This document shows, piece after piece, positions 1-9,610 of a DNA stretch of 35,723 nt. The position numbers were made by a program, and so were the translations under genes. The stretch comes from Planctomycetota bacterium (lineage in GTDB: Bacteria > Planctomycetota > JAPUJT01): the NCBI GenBank assembly GCA_027296055.1, contig JAPUJT010000041.1:1-35723 (forward strand). Direction: 5' to 3'. Positions within the stretch are counted from its first letter, which is position 1, and the number at the start of each line of letters is the position of its first letter. A model generated the notes under the pieces. The model saw only the letters and a list, made by a program, of their open reading frames with translations. It ran no database searches and was not told the origin of the DNA.

Positions 1-612
1 GATCAGCTTCGTCCCCCTCTCGATCGCGAGGACGAGGACTCCGCGGGAGCCCCAGGCGAGATCTTGCAGCGTCTTGCCCGTCGCGGGGTGGCCGTCACGG
101 ATGTGGATCTCGGATATCCCGTAGCCCTTCCCGAGCTGGAGAACGCGCTCGAAGTGAGGCATCGCGAGGTCCGTCACCTGGGCAAGCCGCTTCTCTATGA
201 ACCGGGAGAGCCACCGGTTCACCCAGTTCGCGATGGCGAGCCGGTAGATGATCAGCGTGCTGAACAGGAAGAAGGCCGCCAGAGCGACCTTGCCCGCGGC
301 GATGGTCGTGTCTCCGCTATCCGCGCTCAGCTTCTGAAAGGACTGAAAGACGGCGGCGATCGCCACCGCCATGCCCGCATTCCCGGCGATCATCAGGGCC
401 TTGGCGATCTTCCTCCTGCGGCGGTCCTTGGTGATCGTCTCGGCCTCCTTGGTGGTGAACCCCGTACCGGTGAAGGCCGACAGGGACTGGAAGGAGGCCG
501 ACTCCTGACTCATGCCCGTCATGCGGAGGGCCACAGAGCCGATCTTCACGCAGATCATCGATACGGTGATGATGATCAGGAGGCCAAGTATCGGTATCAA
601 CGTCTCCAGCAT
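1..612 (-). CDS. TrkA-C-domain membrane protein, 3' end off the window
   Basis: The reading frame is open from an ATG at 612 to the left edge, giving 204 residues with no stop. Residues 3-28 form a hydrophobic segment. It is followed by the motif SAFTGTGFTTKEAE and a basic stretch (KDRRRRK), then two more membrane segments at roughly 72-92 and 105-128. The soluble part after that (GKTLQDLAWGSRGVLVLAIERG) resembles the start of a TrkA-C (RCK_C) ligand-binding domain. This arrangement is that of the small bacterial membrane proteins annotated as TrkA C-terminal domain proteins, thought to act in cation transport or its regulation; substrate and partner are not known. It lies 26 nt downstream of fumC on the same strand and may be cotranscribed. 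The family call is from motif memory; the function is inference. Confidence 0.75.
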   Translation of the reverse strand, partial: MLETLIPILGLLIIITVSMICVKIGSVALRMTGMSQESASFQSLSAFTGTGFTTKEAETITKDRRRRKIAKALMIAGNAGMAVAIAAVFQSFQKLSADSGDTTIAAGKVALAAFFLFSTLIIYRLAIANWVNRWLSRFIEKRLAQVTDLAMPHFERVLQLGKGYGISEIHIRDGHPATGKTLQDLAWGSRGVLVLAIERGTKLI

Positions 613-638
613 CTTGATCTAACCTGCCGATCGGAAGG

Positions 639-2048
<1,410 letters not shown>

Positions 2049-2100
2049 CCTCAAACTCCTCCGCCTCCGAAGCCTCCGCGCACGCGAACTCTTAACTGCA

Positions 2101-2155
2101 AATAGTGAACCGACGTTGGCGGGCGCGAGCGGCCTGAATAGTGACTTTGGCGGGC
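2101..2155. repeat. Two direct repeats in the fumC/eda divergent region
   Basis: AATAGTGA followed by TTGGCGGGC occurs twice: 2101-2108 with 2116-2124, and 2137-2144 with 2147-2155. Offsets are 36 and 31 bp because the internal spacer differs. The repeats sit between divergent genes, so they could be tandem operators or duplicated promoter elements. Confidence 0.4.
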
Positions 2156-2166
2156 TTCCAAGTCAA
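2138..2166 (-). promoter_or_regulatory. Possible fumC promoter
   Basis: On the minus strand, TTGACT (2166-2161) is followed after 17 nt by CACTAT (2143-2138). The -35 is good and the -10 is weak (three of six consensus positions). The -10 overlaps one of the direct repeats, which would fit regulation by a repeat-binding factor. This is prediction only. Confidence 0.3.
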
Positions 2167-2193
2167 GAGTTGACGGCCGGGCTTGGGGAGGAT

Positions 2194-2883
2194 ATGCAGG
2201 GGGCTATGGCCGAACAGGATAGATCCGAATGGACGCGAGATGTGGTGGTTCGATTGATCAGAGACGAGCGGATCATCTCCGTCATCCGCACGCCGTCCAG
2301 GGAGTCGGCGGAAGGGTTGATCGATGCGGTGATCGAGGCAGGGTTGCACTTGATCGAGGTCACCCTGACGACGCCGGAGGCGGCGGACATCATCCGGGGG
2401 CGGTCCGGGAATCCGGAGATCTGTGTAGGGGCGGGAACCGTGATGAACCCGGAGGATGCGGCCCTCGTGATTGATGCGGGCGCCCGTTTCGTCATCGCCC
2501 CGTACACGGATCCGGAGACCGTCGCCTTCTGTCGATCGAGATCGATCACCGTGATTCCTGGCACGCTCACCCCATCGGAGGTGGCTCGAGCCTGGAGCCT
2601 TGGTCCTGACTTCGTGAAAGTATTCCCCATCGCGGCGATGGGGGGGGCGAAATACCTACGGGCGATCCGTGGTCCGCTTCCCCAGGTCCCCATCATCCCG
2701 ACGGGCGCCGGTCTCGACCGGGACAACATACCGGACCTGTTCGATGCCGGCGCCGTTGCCGTCGGCGTCTCGGACGGGCTGGCGACGGCGGAGGAGATCC
2801 GAGAAGGCCGGTGGGCCCCCGTCACCGAGCGGGCCCGTGACCTCCGAGCCGTCGTGGAGGGACTGGGGCAATCCGGTGGGTGA
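2194..2883 (+). CDS. eda: 2-dehydro-3-deoxyphosphogluconate (KDPG/KHG) aldolase
   Basis: Cleaves KDPG to pyruvate and glyceraldehyde-3-phosphate (Entner-Doudoroff pathway), or the related 4-hydroxy-2-oxoglutarate, through a Schiff base. The TIM-barrel signatures are visible. These are IEVTLTTPEA with the catalytic Glu, GAGTV after strand three, and DFVKVFPIAAMGG holding the Schiff-base lysine. IIPTGAG, the phosphate-binding loop, follows. The protein is about 229 aa, normal for the family. The frame is open further upstream (a TTG at 2116), but that stretch overlaps the divergent promoter region and has no family similarity. ATG 2194 and ATG 2206 are both possible: GGGGAGG (2185-2191) is rather close to the first and rather far from the second, so the start is uncertain. 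No other Entner-Doudoroff gene is adjacent. Confidence 0.9.
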   Translation: MQGAMAEQDRSEWTRDVVVRLIRDERIISVIRTPSRESAEGLIDAVIEAGLHLIEVTLTTPEAADIIRGRSGNPEICVGAGTVMNPEDAALVIDAGARFVIAPYTDPETVAFCRSRSITVIPGTLTPSEVARAWSLGPDFVKVFPIAAMGGAKYLRAIRGPLPQVPIIPTGAGLDRDNIPDLFDAGAVAVGVSDGLATAEEIREGRWAPVTERARDLRAVVEGLGQSGG

Positions 2884-2901
2884 GATCCGACAGATCTGAG
2901 G

Positions 2902-3948
2902 ATGGACGTCTCGAACCCCGAGCATCGATTCATTGCCGCCTGCCGCGGGAAGCCCGTGGACCGGACCCCCGTCTGGTTCATGCGGCAAGCAGGAAGGTAT
3001 CTCCCCGAGTATCGGCAGATCCGGGAGAAGCACGATATCCTCACGATCTGCAAGACTCCCGATCTGGCCGTCGAGGTGACCCTGCAACCCCTGCGTCGAT
3101 TCGAGTTCGACGCGGCGATCATCTTCGCGGACATCCTGCCACCCCTCGAAGCGATGGGACTGCCGCTCCGATTTGCCAAGGGGGAAGGACCGGTCTTCGA
3201 CAAGACGATCGAGGGGGAAGCGGATGTGCGAAATCTGAGGCCCGTCGATCCGCACGAGGGACTGGGCTTCGTCCTGGAGGCGATTCGCATCGCCCGCGAG
3301 GAGATCGCGGATCGGATCCCTCTGATCGGGTTTGCCGGGGCCCCCTTCACGCTCGCTTCCTACGCGATCGAGGGCGGCGCCTCCCGAAATTATCTGAAGA
3401 CCAAGTCGCTGATGTGGCGCGAGCCTCAGACCTGGAACCTGCTGCTCACCAAGATCGCTGATGTCATCCTGGATTATCTGCGCGCCCAGGTGGATGCCGG
3501 TGCACAGGCCATCCAGCTCTTCGACTCCTGGGTGGGCTGCCTCTCCCCGCGGGATTACGAGCAATTCGTCCTGCCTCACTCCCGCTCGATCCTGGAAGGC
3601 CTTCGAGACAAGGGGGTTCCTCTGATCCACTTCGGCACCTCCACCGGCGCCATTCTGGATCGGATGAAGGAGGCGGGCGGAGATGTGATCGGAGTCGACT
3701 GGCGCGTCCCGATCGATCTCGCCTGGGACCGGGTGGGCTCTGACGTCGCCATCCAGGGGAACCTGGACCCGACGGCCCTCTTCGCGCCGAAGGCGGAATT
3801 GATCCGCATGGTCGACGAAATCCTGGATCTCGTGGAGGGTCGGGATGGGCATGTCTTCAATCTCGGTCACGGCATCCTCCCGGAGACGCCCATCGAGGCG
3901 GTCGAGACGGTCGTCGAGAGGGTGCATGCGCGCACAGGTGGTCCGTGA
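2902..3948 (+). CDS. hemE: Uroporphyrinogen III decarboxylase
   Basis: Decarboxylates the four acetate side chains of uroporphyrinogen III to give coproporphyrinogen III, in the cytoplasm. The 348-aa protein has family length. PVWFMRQAGRYLPEYR at 23-38 is the first family signature and includes the substrate-binding arginines. FADILPP near 75-81 holds the essential aspartate. GFAGAPFTLASYAIEGG is the second signature. LGHGILPETP near the C-terminus supplies the conserved histidine region. It is the first gene of hemE-hemH-hemY: its TGA overlaps the GTG start of hemH by four bases, so translation is probably coupled. Eighteen nt separate it from the KDPG aldolase gene, so the promoter may lie upstream of that gene. 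Confidence 0.97.
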   Translation: MDVSNPEHRFIAACRGKPVDRTPVWFMRQAGRYLPEYRQIREKHDILTICKTPDLAVEVTLQPLRRFEFDAAIIFADILPPLEAMGLPLRFAKGEGPVFDKTIEGEADVRNLRPVDPHEGLGFVLEAIRIAREEIADRIPLIGFAGAPFTLASYAIEGGASRNYLKTKSLMWREPQTWNLLLTKIADVILDYLRAQVDAGAQAIQLFDSWVGCLSPRDYEQFVLPHSRSILEGLRDKGVPLIHFGTSTGAILDRMKEAGGDVIGVDWRVPIDLAWDRVGSDVAIQGNLDPTALFAPKAELIRMVDEILDLVEGRDGHVFNLGHGILPETPIEAVETVVERVHARTGGP

Positions 3949-4901
3949 GAAAGGAGAATTCCGCACCGTCTCCCCGGATCGCCGTCCTTCTGCTCGCGCA
4001 CGGAAGTCCCGATCGGCTGGAACAGATGGAAGAGTTCCTCCGCCGCGTCCGGCGAGGCAAACCCCTCCGTCCCGAGGTTCTGCAAGAGGTGACGGAGCGG
4101 TACCGCCGGATCGGGGGACGTTCGCCTCTCCTGGACATCACACGTGACCAGGCTGTCGGCCTGCAGAAAGCCCTCGGAGACGAGTACCGGACGTTCGTCG
4201 GGATGAAGTACTGGCATCCCCTCATCCCCGACACGGCGCGTGAGATTCACGCCGAAGGGCTGCGGACGTGGATCTCCGTCGTGATGGCCCCCCAGTACTC
4301 CCGGATGAGCACCGGCGTCTATCACGAAATGCTCGAGGAGGCGGCGGCGACCCTCGACCCGCCACCTCGCGTCTGCGCCGTGCCCGACTGGCACCGCCTG
4401 AAGGGATTTCTGGGGCCCGTTGCGGCCAGGGTGCAAGAGGCGATCGATAGGTTTCCCGAGGAAGAGAGGGAGAGGGTCGCCGTCATCCTGACCGCCCATA
4501 GCCTTCCCGAAAAGGTTCGAGAATGGAATGATCCGTACCCGGGTCAGTTCCAGGAAACAGCGGAGGGCGTGATGGCGCTCGTGGGCGAGCGCCCGTGGCG
4601 GATGGCCTACCAGAGTCAGGGGATGACCCACGACCCCTGGCTGGGTCCCGGAGTCAACGAGGTGCTGGAGGAAATGGACGCAGATGGGGTTCGGGGAGTG
4701 GTCGTCTCCCCGATCGGTTTCGTGGCCGATCACGTCGAGGTTCTCTACGACATCGATGTCGAGCACAAGGAGTTCGCCGAGGAAAAGGGAATGCGTCTGG
4801 AGCGGTCGGATTCTCTGAACGCCGATCCCGCGTTTCTCCAGGCTCTCGCCGACGTCGTGAAGGAGACGGTGGCGAAGTTGGACCCCGAGGACTCCCGTTG
4901 A
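3945..4901 (+). CDS. hemH: Ferrochelatase
   Basis: Inserts ferrous iron into a porphyrin (coproporphyrin III or protoporphyrin IX). In 318 aa it shows IGGRSPL near 56-62, TAHSLPEKVREWNDPY at 183-198 with the metal-binding His185, YQSQGMTHDPWLGP at 222-235, and SPIGFVADHVEVLYDID with Glu265. The His/Glu pair falls almost where it does in the monofunctional Bacillus-type enzyme. No C-terminal cysteine cluster for a [2Fe-2S] centre is seen. The GTG start overlaps the hemE stop and the TTG start of hemY overlaps its own stop. The hemE-hemH-hemY order is the one common in organisms that use the coproporphyrin-dependent route. The hemQ/chdC gene needed to finish that route is not in this window, so the actual substrate is undecided. 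Confidence 0.96.
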   Translation: MRKENSAPSPRIAVLLLAHGSPDRLEQMEEFLRRVRRGKPLRPEVLQEVTERYRRIGGRSPLLDITRDQAVGLQKALGDEYRTFVGMKYWHPLIPDTAREIHAEGLRTWISVVMAPQYSRMSTGVYHEMLEEAAATLDPPPRVCAVPDWHRLKGFLGPVAARVQEAIDRFPEEERERVAVILTAHSLPEKVREWNDPYPGQFQETAEGVMALVGERPWRMAYQSQGMTHDPWLGPGVNEVLEEMDADGVRGVVVSPIGFVADHVEVLYDIDVEHKEFAEEKGMRLERSDSLNADPAFLQALADVVKETVAKLDPEDSR

Positions 4902-6268
4902 ACCGCGTGGTGATCATCGGGGGCGGGATAACCGGTCTCGCGGCCGCCCACACTCTCGCCCGGACTCGTCCCGAAATTGCCGTAACCTTGCTCGAGGCCC
5001 GGGATCGTCTCGGCGGGGTCATCCTTACCGAAGAGGAGGACGCCTTCCTCCTGGAGGGAGGTCCGGACTCGTTCCTCGCTCGCAAGCAGGAAGCCAACGA
5101 TTTCTGGCGCGAGGTGGGGGTCGAGGGAGATCTGCTGCCCGCGCAGGATATCCACGGACGGGTCCGAATCCTCCGGGATGGCCGGCTCCGGCTATTGCCC
5201 GATTCGTTCAATCTCGGCATGCCGTCGGACGTTCGGTCCGTGCTGGCGGCTTCTCTGATCTCCATCCCGGGAAAGCTCCGGCTCGCCCTGGAGCGATTCG
5301 TGCCGCGCCGAAGGGATCCTTCGGACGAGTCTCTGGCTGATTTTTTCCGGCGGCGGCTGGGGCGAGAGGCCTACGAACGGATTGGCGAGCCCCTCCTGGG
5401 CGGGATTCATGCGGCCGACGCGGAGCGACTGAGCCTCTCCGCGGCCTTCCCAGACCTGTACGCGATGGAGGGGGAGCACGGGAGCATCACGCGCGCCCTG
5501 AAAGCCCGTCGGATCAGCAACGAAGGAGAGCGGGGCCTGCGATTCGTCACACATCGGGGGGGAATGGGGAAGATCGTCCAGGCCATCGAGAGCCATCTCG
5601 GAGGGATCGAAGTGAGGACCGGCGTTGCGTGCAAGGAGATCCAGGGCAAGGCGCCACCCTTCCGCGTGATCCCCGAGAATGGCGACGCGCTGGAGGCGGA
5701 TGCCTTGATCATCGCTACTCCGGCTCACGCCGCGGCACGGATCCTCAAGGAGACCTGCCCGCCCCTTTGCTCTCTGCTGAACCAGATAGCGTACGTTTCC
5801 ACGGCCGCTGTCTACCTCGCCTGTCACGAGAAGGCGTTGAAGAGACCGCTCGAGGGATACGGCTTTCTCGTGCCCCGGACCGAGGGGAAGACGATCAACG
5901 CCTGCACGTTCGTCTCGAACAAATTCATCGGCAGAGCCCCCGAAGATCGGATCTTGCTCCGGGCCTTCGTGGGGGGGGCCCTCGATCCGGACGTCATTCA
6001 ATGGCCGGGAGAGAGGCTGGTCCGGAGGGTGAGGGATGAGTTGAAGGAGATCGTGGGTCTGGAGGGGGAGCCCATCTGGAGTCGCGTCTACCGCTGGGAG
6101 AATGCACTGCCCCAGTACAACCTGGGCCACCGCGATCGGGTCCATGCCATCGACAAGCTCGTCAAGGGAATCCCTGGACTTGTCCTCGCCGGGGCCGCCT
6201 ACAAGGGGACGGGGATCCCCGACTGCATCATCTCCGGCCGCCTCGCAGCCAAACGAGCCTCGAGATAA
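4898..6268 (+). CDS. hemY: Protoporphyrinogen/coproporphyrinogen oxidase, FAD-dependent
   Basis: Oxygen-dependent flavoprotein that oxidises coproporphyrinogen III or protoporphyrinogen IX to the porphyrin. The FAD-binding dinucleotide fold is at the extreme N-terminus (VVIIGGGITGLAAAH, 4-18), followed by LLEARDRLGG. Further on, GGPDSFLARK and a C-terminal FAD motif (LVLAGAAYKGTGIPDCI) are typical of HemY/CgoX. The frame stays open 101 codons upstream inside hemH, but the fold begins right after TTG 4898. That codon overlaps the hemH stop (TTGA), so I take TTG as the coupled start, giving 456 aa. The TAA stop abuts the left arm of a hairpin. Assignment to the coproporphyrin route (CgoX) rather than the protoporphyrin route is suggested by gene order only. 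Confidence 0.93.
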   Translation: MNRVVIIGGGITGLAAAHTLARTRPEIAVTLLEARDRLGGVILTEEEDAFLLEGGPDSFLARKQEANDFWREVGVEGDLLPAQDIHGRVRILRDGRLRLLPDSFNLGMPSDVRSVLAASLISIPGKLRLALERFVPRRRDPSDESLADFFRRRLGREAYERIGEPLLGGIHAADAERLSLSAAFPDLYAMEGEHGSITRALKARRISNEGERGLRFVTHRGGMGKIVQAIESHLGGIEVRTGVACKEIQGKAPPFRVIPENGDALEADALIIATPAHAAARILKETCPPLCSLLNQIAYVSTAAVYLACHEKALKRPLEGYGFLVPRTEGKTINACTFVSNKFIGRAPEDRILLRAFVGGALDPDVIQWPGERLVRRVRDELKEIVGLEGEPIWSRVYRWENALPQYNLGHRDRVHAIDKLVKGIPGLVLAGAAYKGTGIPDCIISGRLAAKRASR

Positions 6269-6269
6269 G

Positions 6270-6309
6270 GGGACACTCACTTATCTCGGATCAATTAAGT
6301 GAGTGTCCC
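6270..6309. repeat. Hairpin repeat copy 1 (REP-like / terminator)
   Basis: Perfect inverted repeat: GGGACACTCACTTA (6270-6283) and TAAGTGAGTGTCCC (6296-6309) around a 12-nt loop starting TCTCG. It begins two bases after the hemY stop and is followed by TTTAATT, so it can act as a hemY terminator. The same arms recur 82 bp downstream. Confidence 0.85.
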
Positions 6310-6351
6310 TTTAATTCCTAACCCCTTTGACCGTCCCAAAACATGAGACAT

Positions 6352-6393
6352 GGGGACACTCACTTATCTCGTACCAATTAAGTGAGTGTCCCC
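6352..6393. repeat. Hairpin repeat copy 2 (REP-like / terminator)
   Basis: GGGGACACTCACTTA (6352-6366) and TAAGTGAGTGTCCCC (6379-6393) form a perfect 15-bp stem with a 12-nt loop that again starts TCTCG. It abuts the fdhD stop codon at 6394. Two identical-arm hairpins in the same orientation resemble a pair of REP sequences (BIME), the kind moved by RAYT transposases; no transposase gene is nearby. Confidence 0.85.
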
Positions 6394-7215
6394 TTAATTA
6401 TTCTTAGAAACGAGCCTATCCTCTGCGCTGTAGACGTTGAGGGTATTGCCACGCAGAAAGCCAACGAGGGTCATGTTGCACTCTCGAGCCAGGTCGACCG
6501 CCAGGCTGGAAGGGGCGGAGACGGCGGCGAGGGTGGGGATGCGGGCGATGAGTGCCTTCTGCACGATCTCGAAGGAGGCGCGCCCGCTCACCATCAACAT
6601 ATGAGATGTAAGCGGAAGGCGACCTTCGAGAAGGGACCACCCGATCACCTTGTCCACGGCGTTATGTCTTCCGATATCTTCCCGGCTGACGACCAGCCCT
6701 CCTTTTTCGTCGAAGAGGGCCGCTGCGTGCAAACCGCCGGTCTCCTCGAAGATCGCCTGCGCCTCCCGCAGGCGATCGGGGAGTCGGTAGAGGGTTTCGA
6801 CAGGCGTGCGCGTCGAATCTTCGATCGGAGGAGCGGCGATCTTGACCGCATCGATGCTCGTCTTGCCGCACAGGCCGCAGGAAGAAGAGGCGAAGAATTG
6901 GCGCTGCCAGCCCTCCGGGAGAATTTTCTTCCCCTCCGGGGGGTAGACCTCGACTATGTTCTTCAGCTCCGGGTCCGACTCGTCCTCACAGTAGGCCATG
7001 GCGGCGACCTGAGACCGGTCCGTCACGATCCCCTCGGTGAAGAGAAATCCGGCGGCCAGCTCGAAGTCCGATCCGGGGGTCCTCATGATCACGACGAGCC
7101 CCTCCCCGGCGAGGCGGATCTCCAGGGGTTCCTCGACTGCCAGGTGGTCCCGCTTCGCAGACCCTGTGCCGCCTTCCCAGCGGGCAATGTCGACCTGTAC
7201 GCTTCTATCCTGCAA
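6394..7215 (-). CDS. fdhD: Formate dehydrogenase accessory sulfurtransferase FdhD
   Basis: Transfers sulfur from a cysteine desulfurase to the molybdenum/bis-MGD cofactor of formate dehydrogenases, in the cytoplasm. The 273-aa protein has the catalytic pair in SSCGLCGK (Cys113, Cys116), the strongly conserved EDIGRHNAVDK at 179-189, and VSGRASFEIVQKA at 209-221. The start is TTG at 7215: GGAGG lies 8 nt before it and there is no better in-frame ATG. No formate dehydrogenase gene is in the window, so the client enzyme is elsewhere. The presence of selenoprotein genes further along is compatible with a selenocysteine-type formate dehydrogenase, but that is inference. Confidence 0.96.
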   Translation of the reverse strand: MQDRSVQVDIARWEGGTGSAKRDHLAVEEPLEIRLAGEGLVVIMRTPGSDFELAAGFLFTEGIVTDRSQVAAMAYCEDESDPELKNIVEVYPPEGKKILPEGWQRQFFASSSCGLCGKTSIDAVKIAAPPIEDSTRTPVETLYRLPDRLREAQAIFEETGGLHAAALFDEKGGLVVSREDIGRHNAVDKVIGWSLLEGRLPLTSHMLMVSGRASFEIVQKALIARIPTLAAVSAPSSLAVDLARECNMTLVGFLRGNTLNVYSAEDRLVSKNN

Positions 7216-7419
7216 GGACTTACCTCCGGCCCCTGGTCCAATCTCTACGTCGAATCCTAGGGCACCTCGGCTGCGGAGTCAACGCGGCGGCGACCGCTTC
7301 TCCCCATTCCTTGCGCCGGAGAGGGTGCAGCGATAGCATCTCTCCCAAGTACTGGGGGTTCCGATACTACATTGACAACGTCCGAAGATTTGGGACGGCA
7401 GTGGAACGAGGAGGGTCTC

Positions 7420-9513
7420 ATGGCCTGCCGGAAACTCTGCTTCTTGGGTATCGTCGCGGCAATCGGGCTCGCACTGGCGCTCAGCTCCTGCAAGAAGAAG
7501 AGCAGCAGCAAGAAACATGTCAGCAGGGCAGTGACGATCACGGCGATCCATCCTCCCGAGGGAATTTCTCAGGGCGGCATCATGAAGATCCATGGGCACA
7601 AGTTCTCTGCTCTCACGGGCGAGAACACGGTCCTTGTCGATGGCACCATGGTCGGGATCCTCTACGAGGATCATCATCTGATCCGCGCGATGGTGCCGGC
7701 CTCGATCCCCATGGGAAACGTGGTCGTCGAGGTGATCGTGACCACCGGTACGGAGATGGAATCGAGCCAGCGGTATCCGTATGAAGTGCTGTCCTTTGGC
7801 ACCAACTGGGTCGTGGAGGCGGAGTCGAACAACACCTTTGCCTCGGCCAACACCTTCAGCCTGGATGGAGGAGAGGTGGACATCCAAAGCGCCGTTATCG
7901 ATCCTTCCGGCGACCTGGACTATTATCGACTGACCTACAGCCCGGGGAACTTCCCGTCCGGGGCCCTGCTGGAGCTGGATATCGAGGCCATGGTGCAGGG
8001 GTCGATGCTCGACTCCGTTCTCGTCGTTTACGATCAGAACCGGATGTGGATCGGCTTCAACGACGATTCCGGAGGAACCTTCGATTCGTTCCTTGCCATC
8101 CCGCTTCCTTCGGCGGGGGAGTTCTTCGTCCGGGTGGAAGACTACTCGGGCGCCGGCAGCCCGAATCACTTCTACGACCTGAACATATCCGTTCGTGGCA
8201 CCAACACGCTCTTCGTTCCGACCTTCAGCGACTTCTCCATCGCCGGATACGGTTTCAGCATGGGGGACATCACGGGCGATGGCCTGCCGGAGATCATGGG
8301 TTCGCGTGTCGCTGTGAATCAGGGCGACGGGACGTTCGTGCCGGGCATCACTCTCGATACCTGGGCGCATTCGGTCACCTTCGGCGACGTGGAAAACGAT
8401 GGAGACAACGACCTCTTCGTCTCCAATCACTCGACCGGATTCATCCCGAACATCTTCTATCTGAACCAGGGTTATCCGAACCTCGTGAACGTCACCTCGC
8501 TCTTCGGGCTGCCCCTGGGCGGAAATGTCTTCATTGCTCTCTTCGTCGACTACGATCAAGACGGATGGCTCGACATCCTGACAGTGGCCGACGCGAGAGT
8601 GCAGATGTACAAGAACGACGGATTCGGCACGTACTTCACCCTGCAGACCGGGATCGGCCTGGACAACATCATCATGACGGGGCACTGTTCCTCGGCCGCC
8701 TTCGCGGACTACGACAACGACGGGGACCAGGACCTCTTCATCGTCCGGGAGGCAGCGTCCTACGACCTTCTGATGGAGTTCGACCGGGCGACGGGGACGT
8801 ATCGCGACGTGACGACGGCCGCGGGCGTCGGCGGGCAGTTCTTCGATGACGGCTACAGCGCGGAGTGGGGCGACTTCAACAACGACGGCTGGCTCGACAT
8901 CTATGTAGCCAACTACACCAACGCGGTGCCCAACTACCTCTACGAGAACAACCAGGACGGCACCTTCACATCCTTGAACCTGCCGATGCTGTTCACGCCG
9001 ACGTACGACAACGACGGCTCCACCGCCGACTTCAACAACGATGGCTGGCTAGACATCATGGTCTCCGACCTGCTCTTCATCAATCTGGACGGGACCGGCT
9101 TCCGCGAGGCCTCGGTCCCGTACGGACTGGCGGCGGCAAGCTCCTGGATGGCCGCGGTCGGCGACGTCGATGGGAACGGGACGATCGATATCTTCGACAC
9201 CTTCACCTTGTACACGAATCAGGGCAACGGCCTGAACTGGATCGAGCTGCAGCTGGTGGGCGGCGCCCCCACCCCTGGAAAGAGCAACCGGAGCGCGATC
9301 GGGGCAAGGGTGACCCTGACGGCGGGCGGCATGACCCAGATCCGGGAGATCAACGGGGGAACGGGCTACGTGGGCCAGCATGACATGACGGTCCACTTCG
9401 GTCTCGCTCTGGAGAGCCGTGTGGACAAGATCGAGATCCTCTGGCCGAGCGGCGAGTTGCAGGTACTCAACGGCGTAGCCCCGAATCAGCGCCTCACGGT
9501 TACCGAGCCCTAG
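7420..9513 (+). CDS. Outer-surface lipoprotein with IPT/TIG, PPC-like, FG-GAP and ASPIC/UnbV domains
   Basis: A 697-aa exported protein. The start is the ATG at 7420, just after a GGAGG site, rather than upstream in-frame codons, because a lipoprotein signal peptide begins there (LALALSSC, lipid-modified Cys24, then KKKSSS). Residues about 35-125 look like an IPT/TIG immunoglobulin-like domain. About 130-255 resembles a bacterial pre-peptidase C-terminal (PPC) domain (AESNNTFASAN, DLDYYRLTY). Then come several FG-GAP/VCBS calcium-type repeats such as DYDQDGWLDI, DYDNDGDQDLF, DFNNDGWLDIY and DFNNDGWLDIM. The C-terminus is a clear ASPIC/UnbV domain (NRSAIGARV, GTGYVGQHD, VDKIEILWPSG). Such proteins are thought to bind ligands or the matrix at the cell surface. 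It stands alone, with a terminator after it. Confidence 0.9.
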   Translation: MACRKLCFLGIVAAIGLALALSSCKKKSSSKKHVSRAVTITAIHPPEGISQGGIMKIHGHKFSALTGENTVLVDGTMVGILYEDHHLIRAMVPASIPMGNVVVEVIVTTGTEMESSQRYPYEVLSFGTNWVVEAESNNTFASANTFSLDGGEVDIQSAVIDPSGDLDYYRLTYSPGNFPSGALLELDIEAMVQGSMLDSVLVVYDQNRMWIGFNDDSGGTFDSFLAIPLPSAGEFFVRVEDYSGAGSPNHFYDLNISVRGTNTLFVPTFSDFSIAGYGFSMGDITGDGLPEIMGSRVAVNQGDGTFVPGITLDTWAHSVTFGDVENDGDNDLFVSNHSTGFIPNIFYLNQGYPNLVNVTSLFGLPLGGNVFIALFVDYDQDGWLDILTVADARVQMYKNDGFGTYFTLQTGIGLDNIIMTGHCSSAAFADYDNDGDQDLFIVREAASYDLLMEFDRATGTYRDVTTAAGVGGQFFDDGYSAEWGDFNNDGWLDIYVANYTNAVPNYLYENNQDGTFTSLNLPMLFTPTYDNDGSTADFNNDGWLDIMVSDLLFINLDGTGFREASVPYGLAAASSWMAAVGDVDGNGTIDIFDTFTLYTNQGNGLNWIELQLVGGAPTPGKSNRSAIGARVTLTAGGMTQIREINGGTGYVGQHDMTVHFGLALESRVDKIEILWPSGELQVLNGVAPNQRLTVTEP

Positions 9514-9538
9514 TCGCGTATTGGCAGACTCACCACGG

Positions 9539-9570
9539 GCCCCGGGGAGCCACTTCCCGGGGCTCTATTT
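9539..9570 (+). terminator. Intrinsic terminator after the ASPIC/UnbV gene
   Basis: A 10-bp stem (9539-9548 with 9554-9563, one G-U pair) with a 5-nt loop is followed by TCTATTT. It begins 25 nt after the stop codon. Confidence 0.75.
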
Positions 9571-9610
9571 GATGGGCTCGGCCGATGGATAATCGACGGT
9601 GGAGGAACGC

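Noticed and set aside
2656..3966. Long minus-strand open frames opposite eda and hemE
   Set aside because: They mirror strongly conserved genes on the plus strand, have no domain signature, and are rich in Arg, Gly and Asp as expected of antisense frames in GC-rich DNA.
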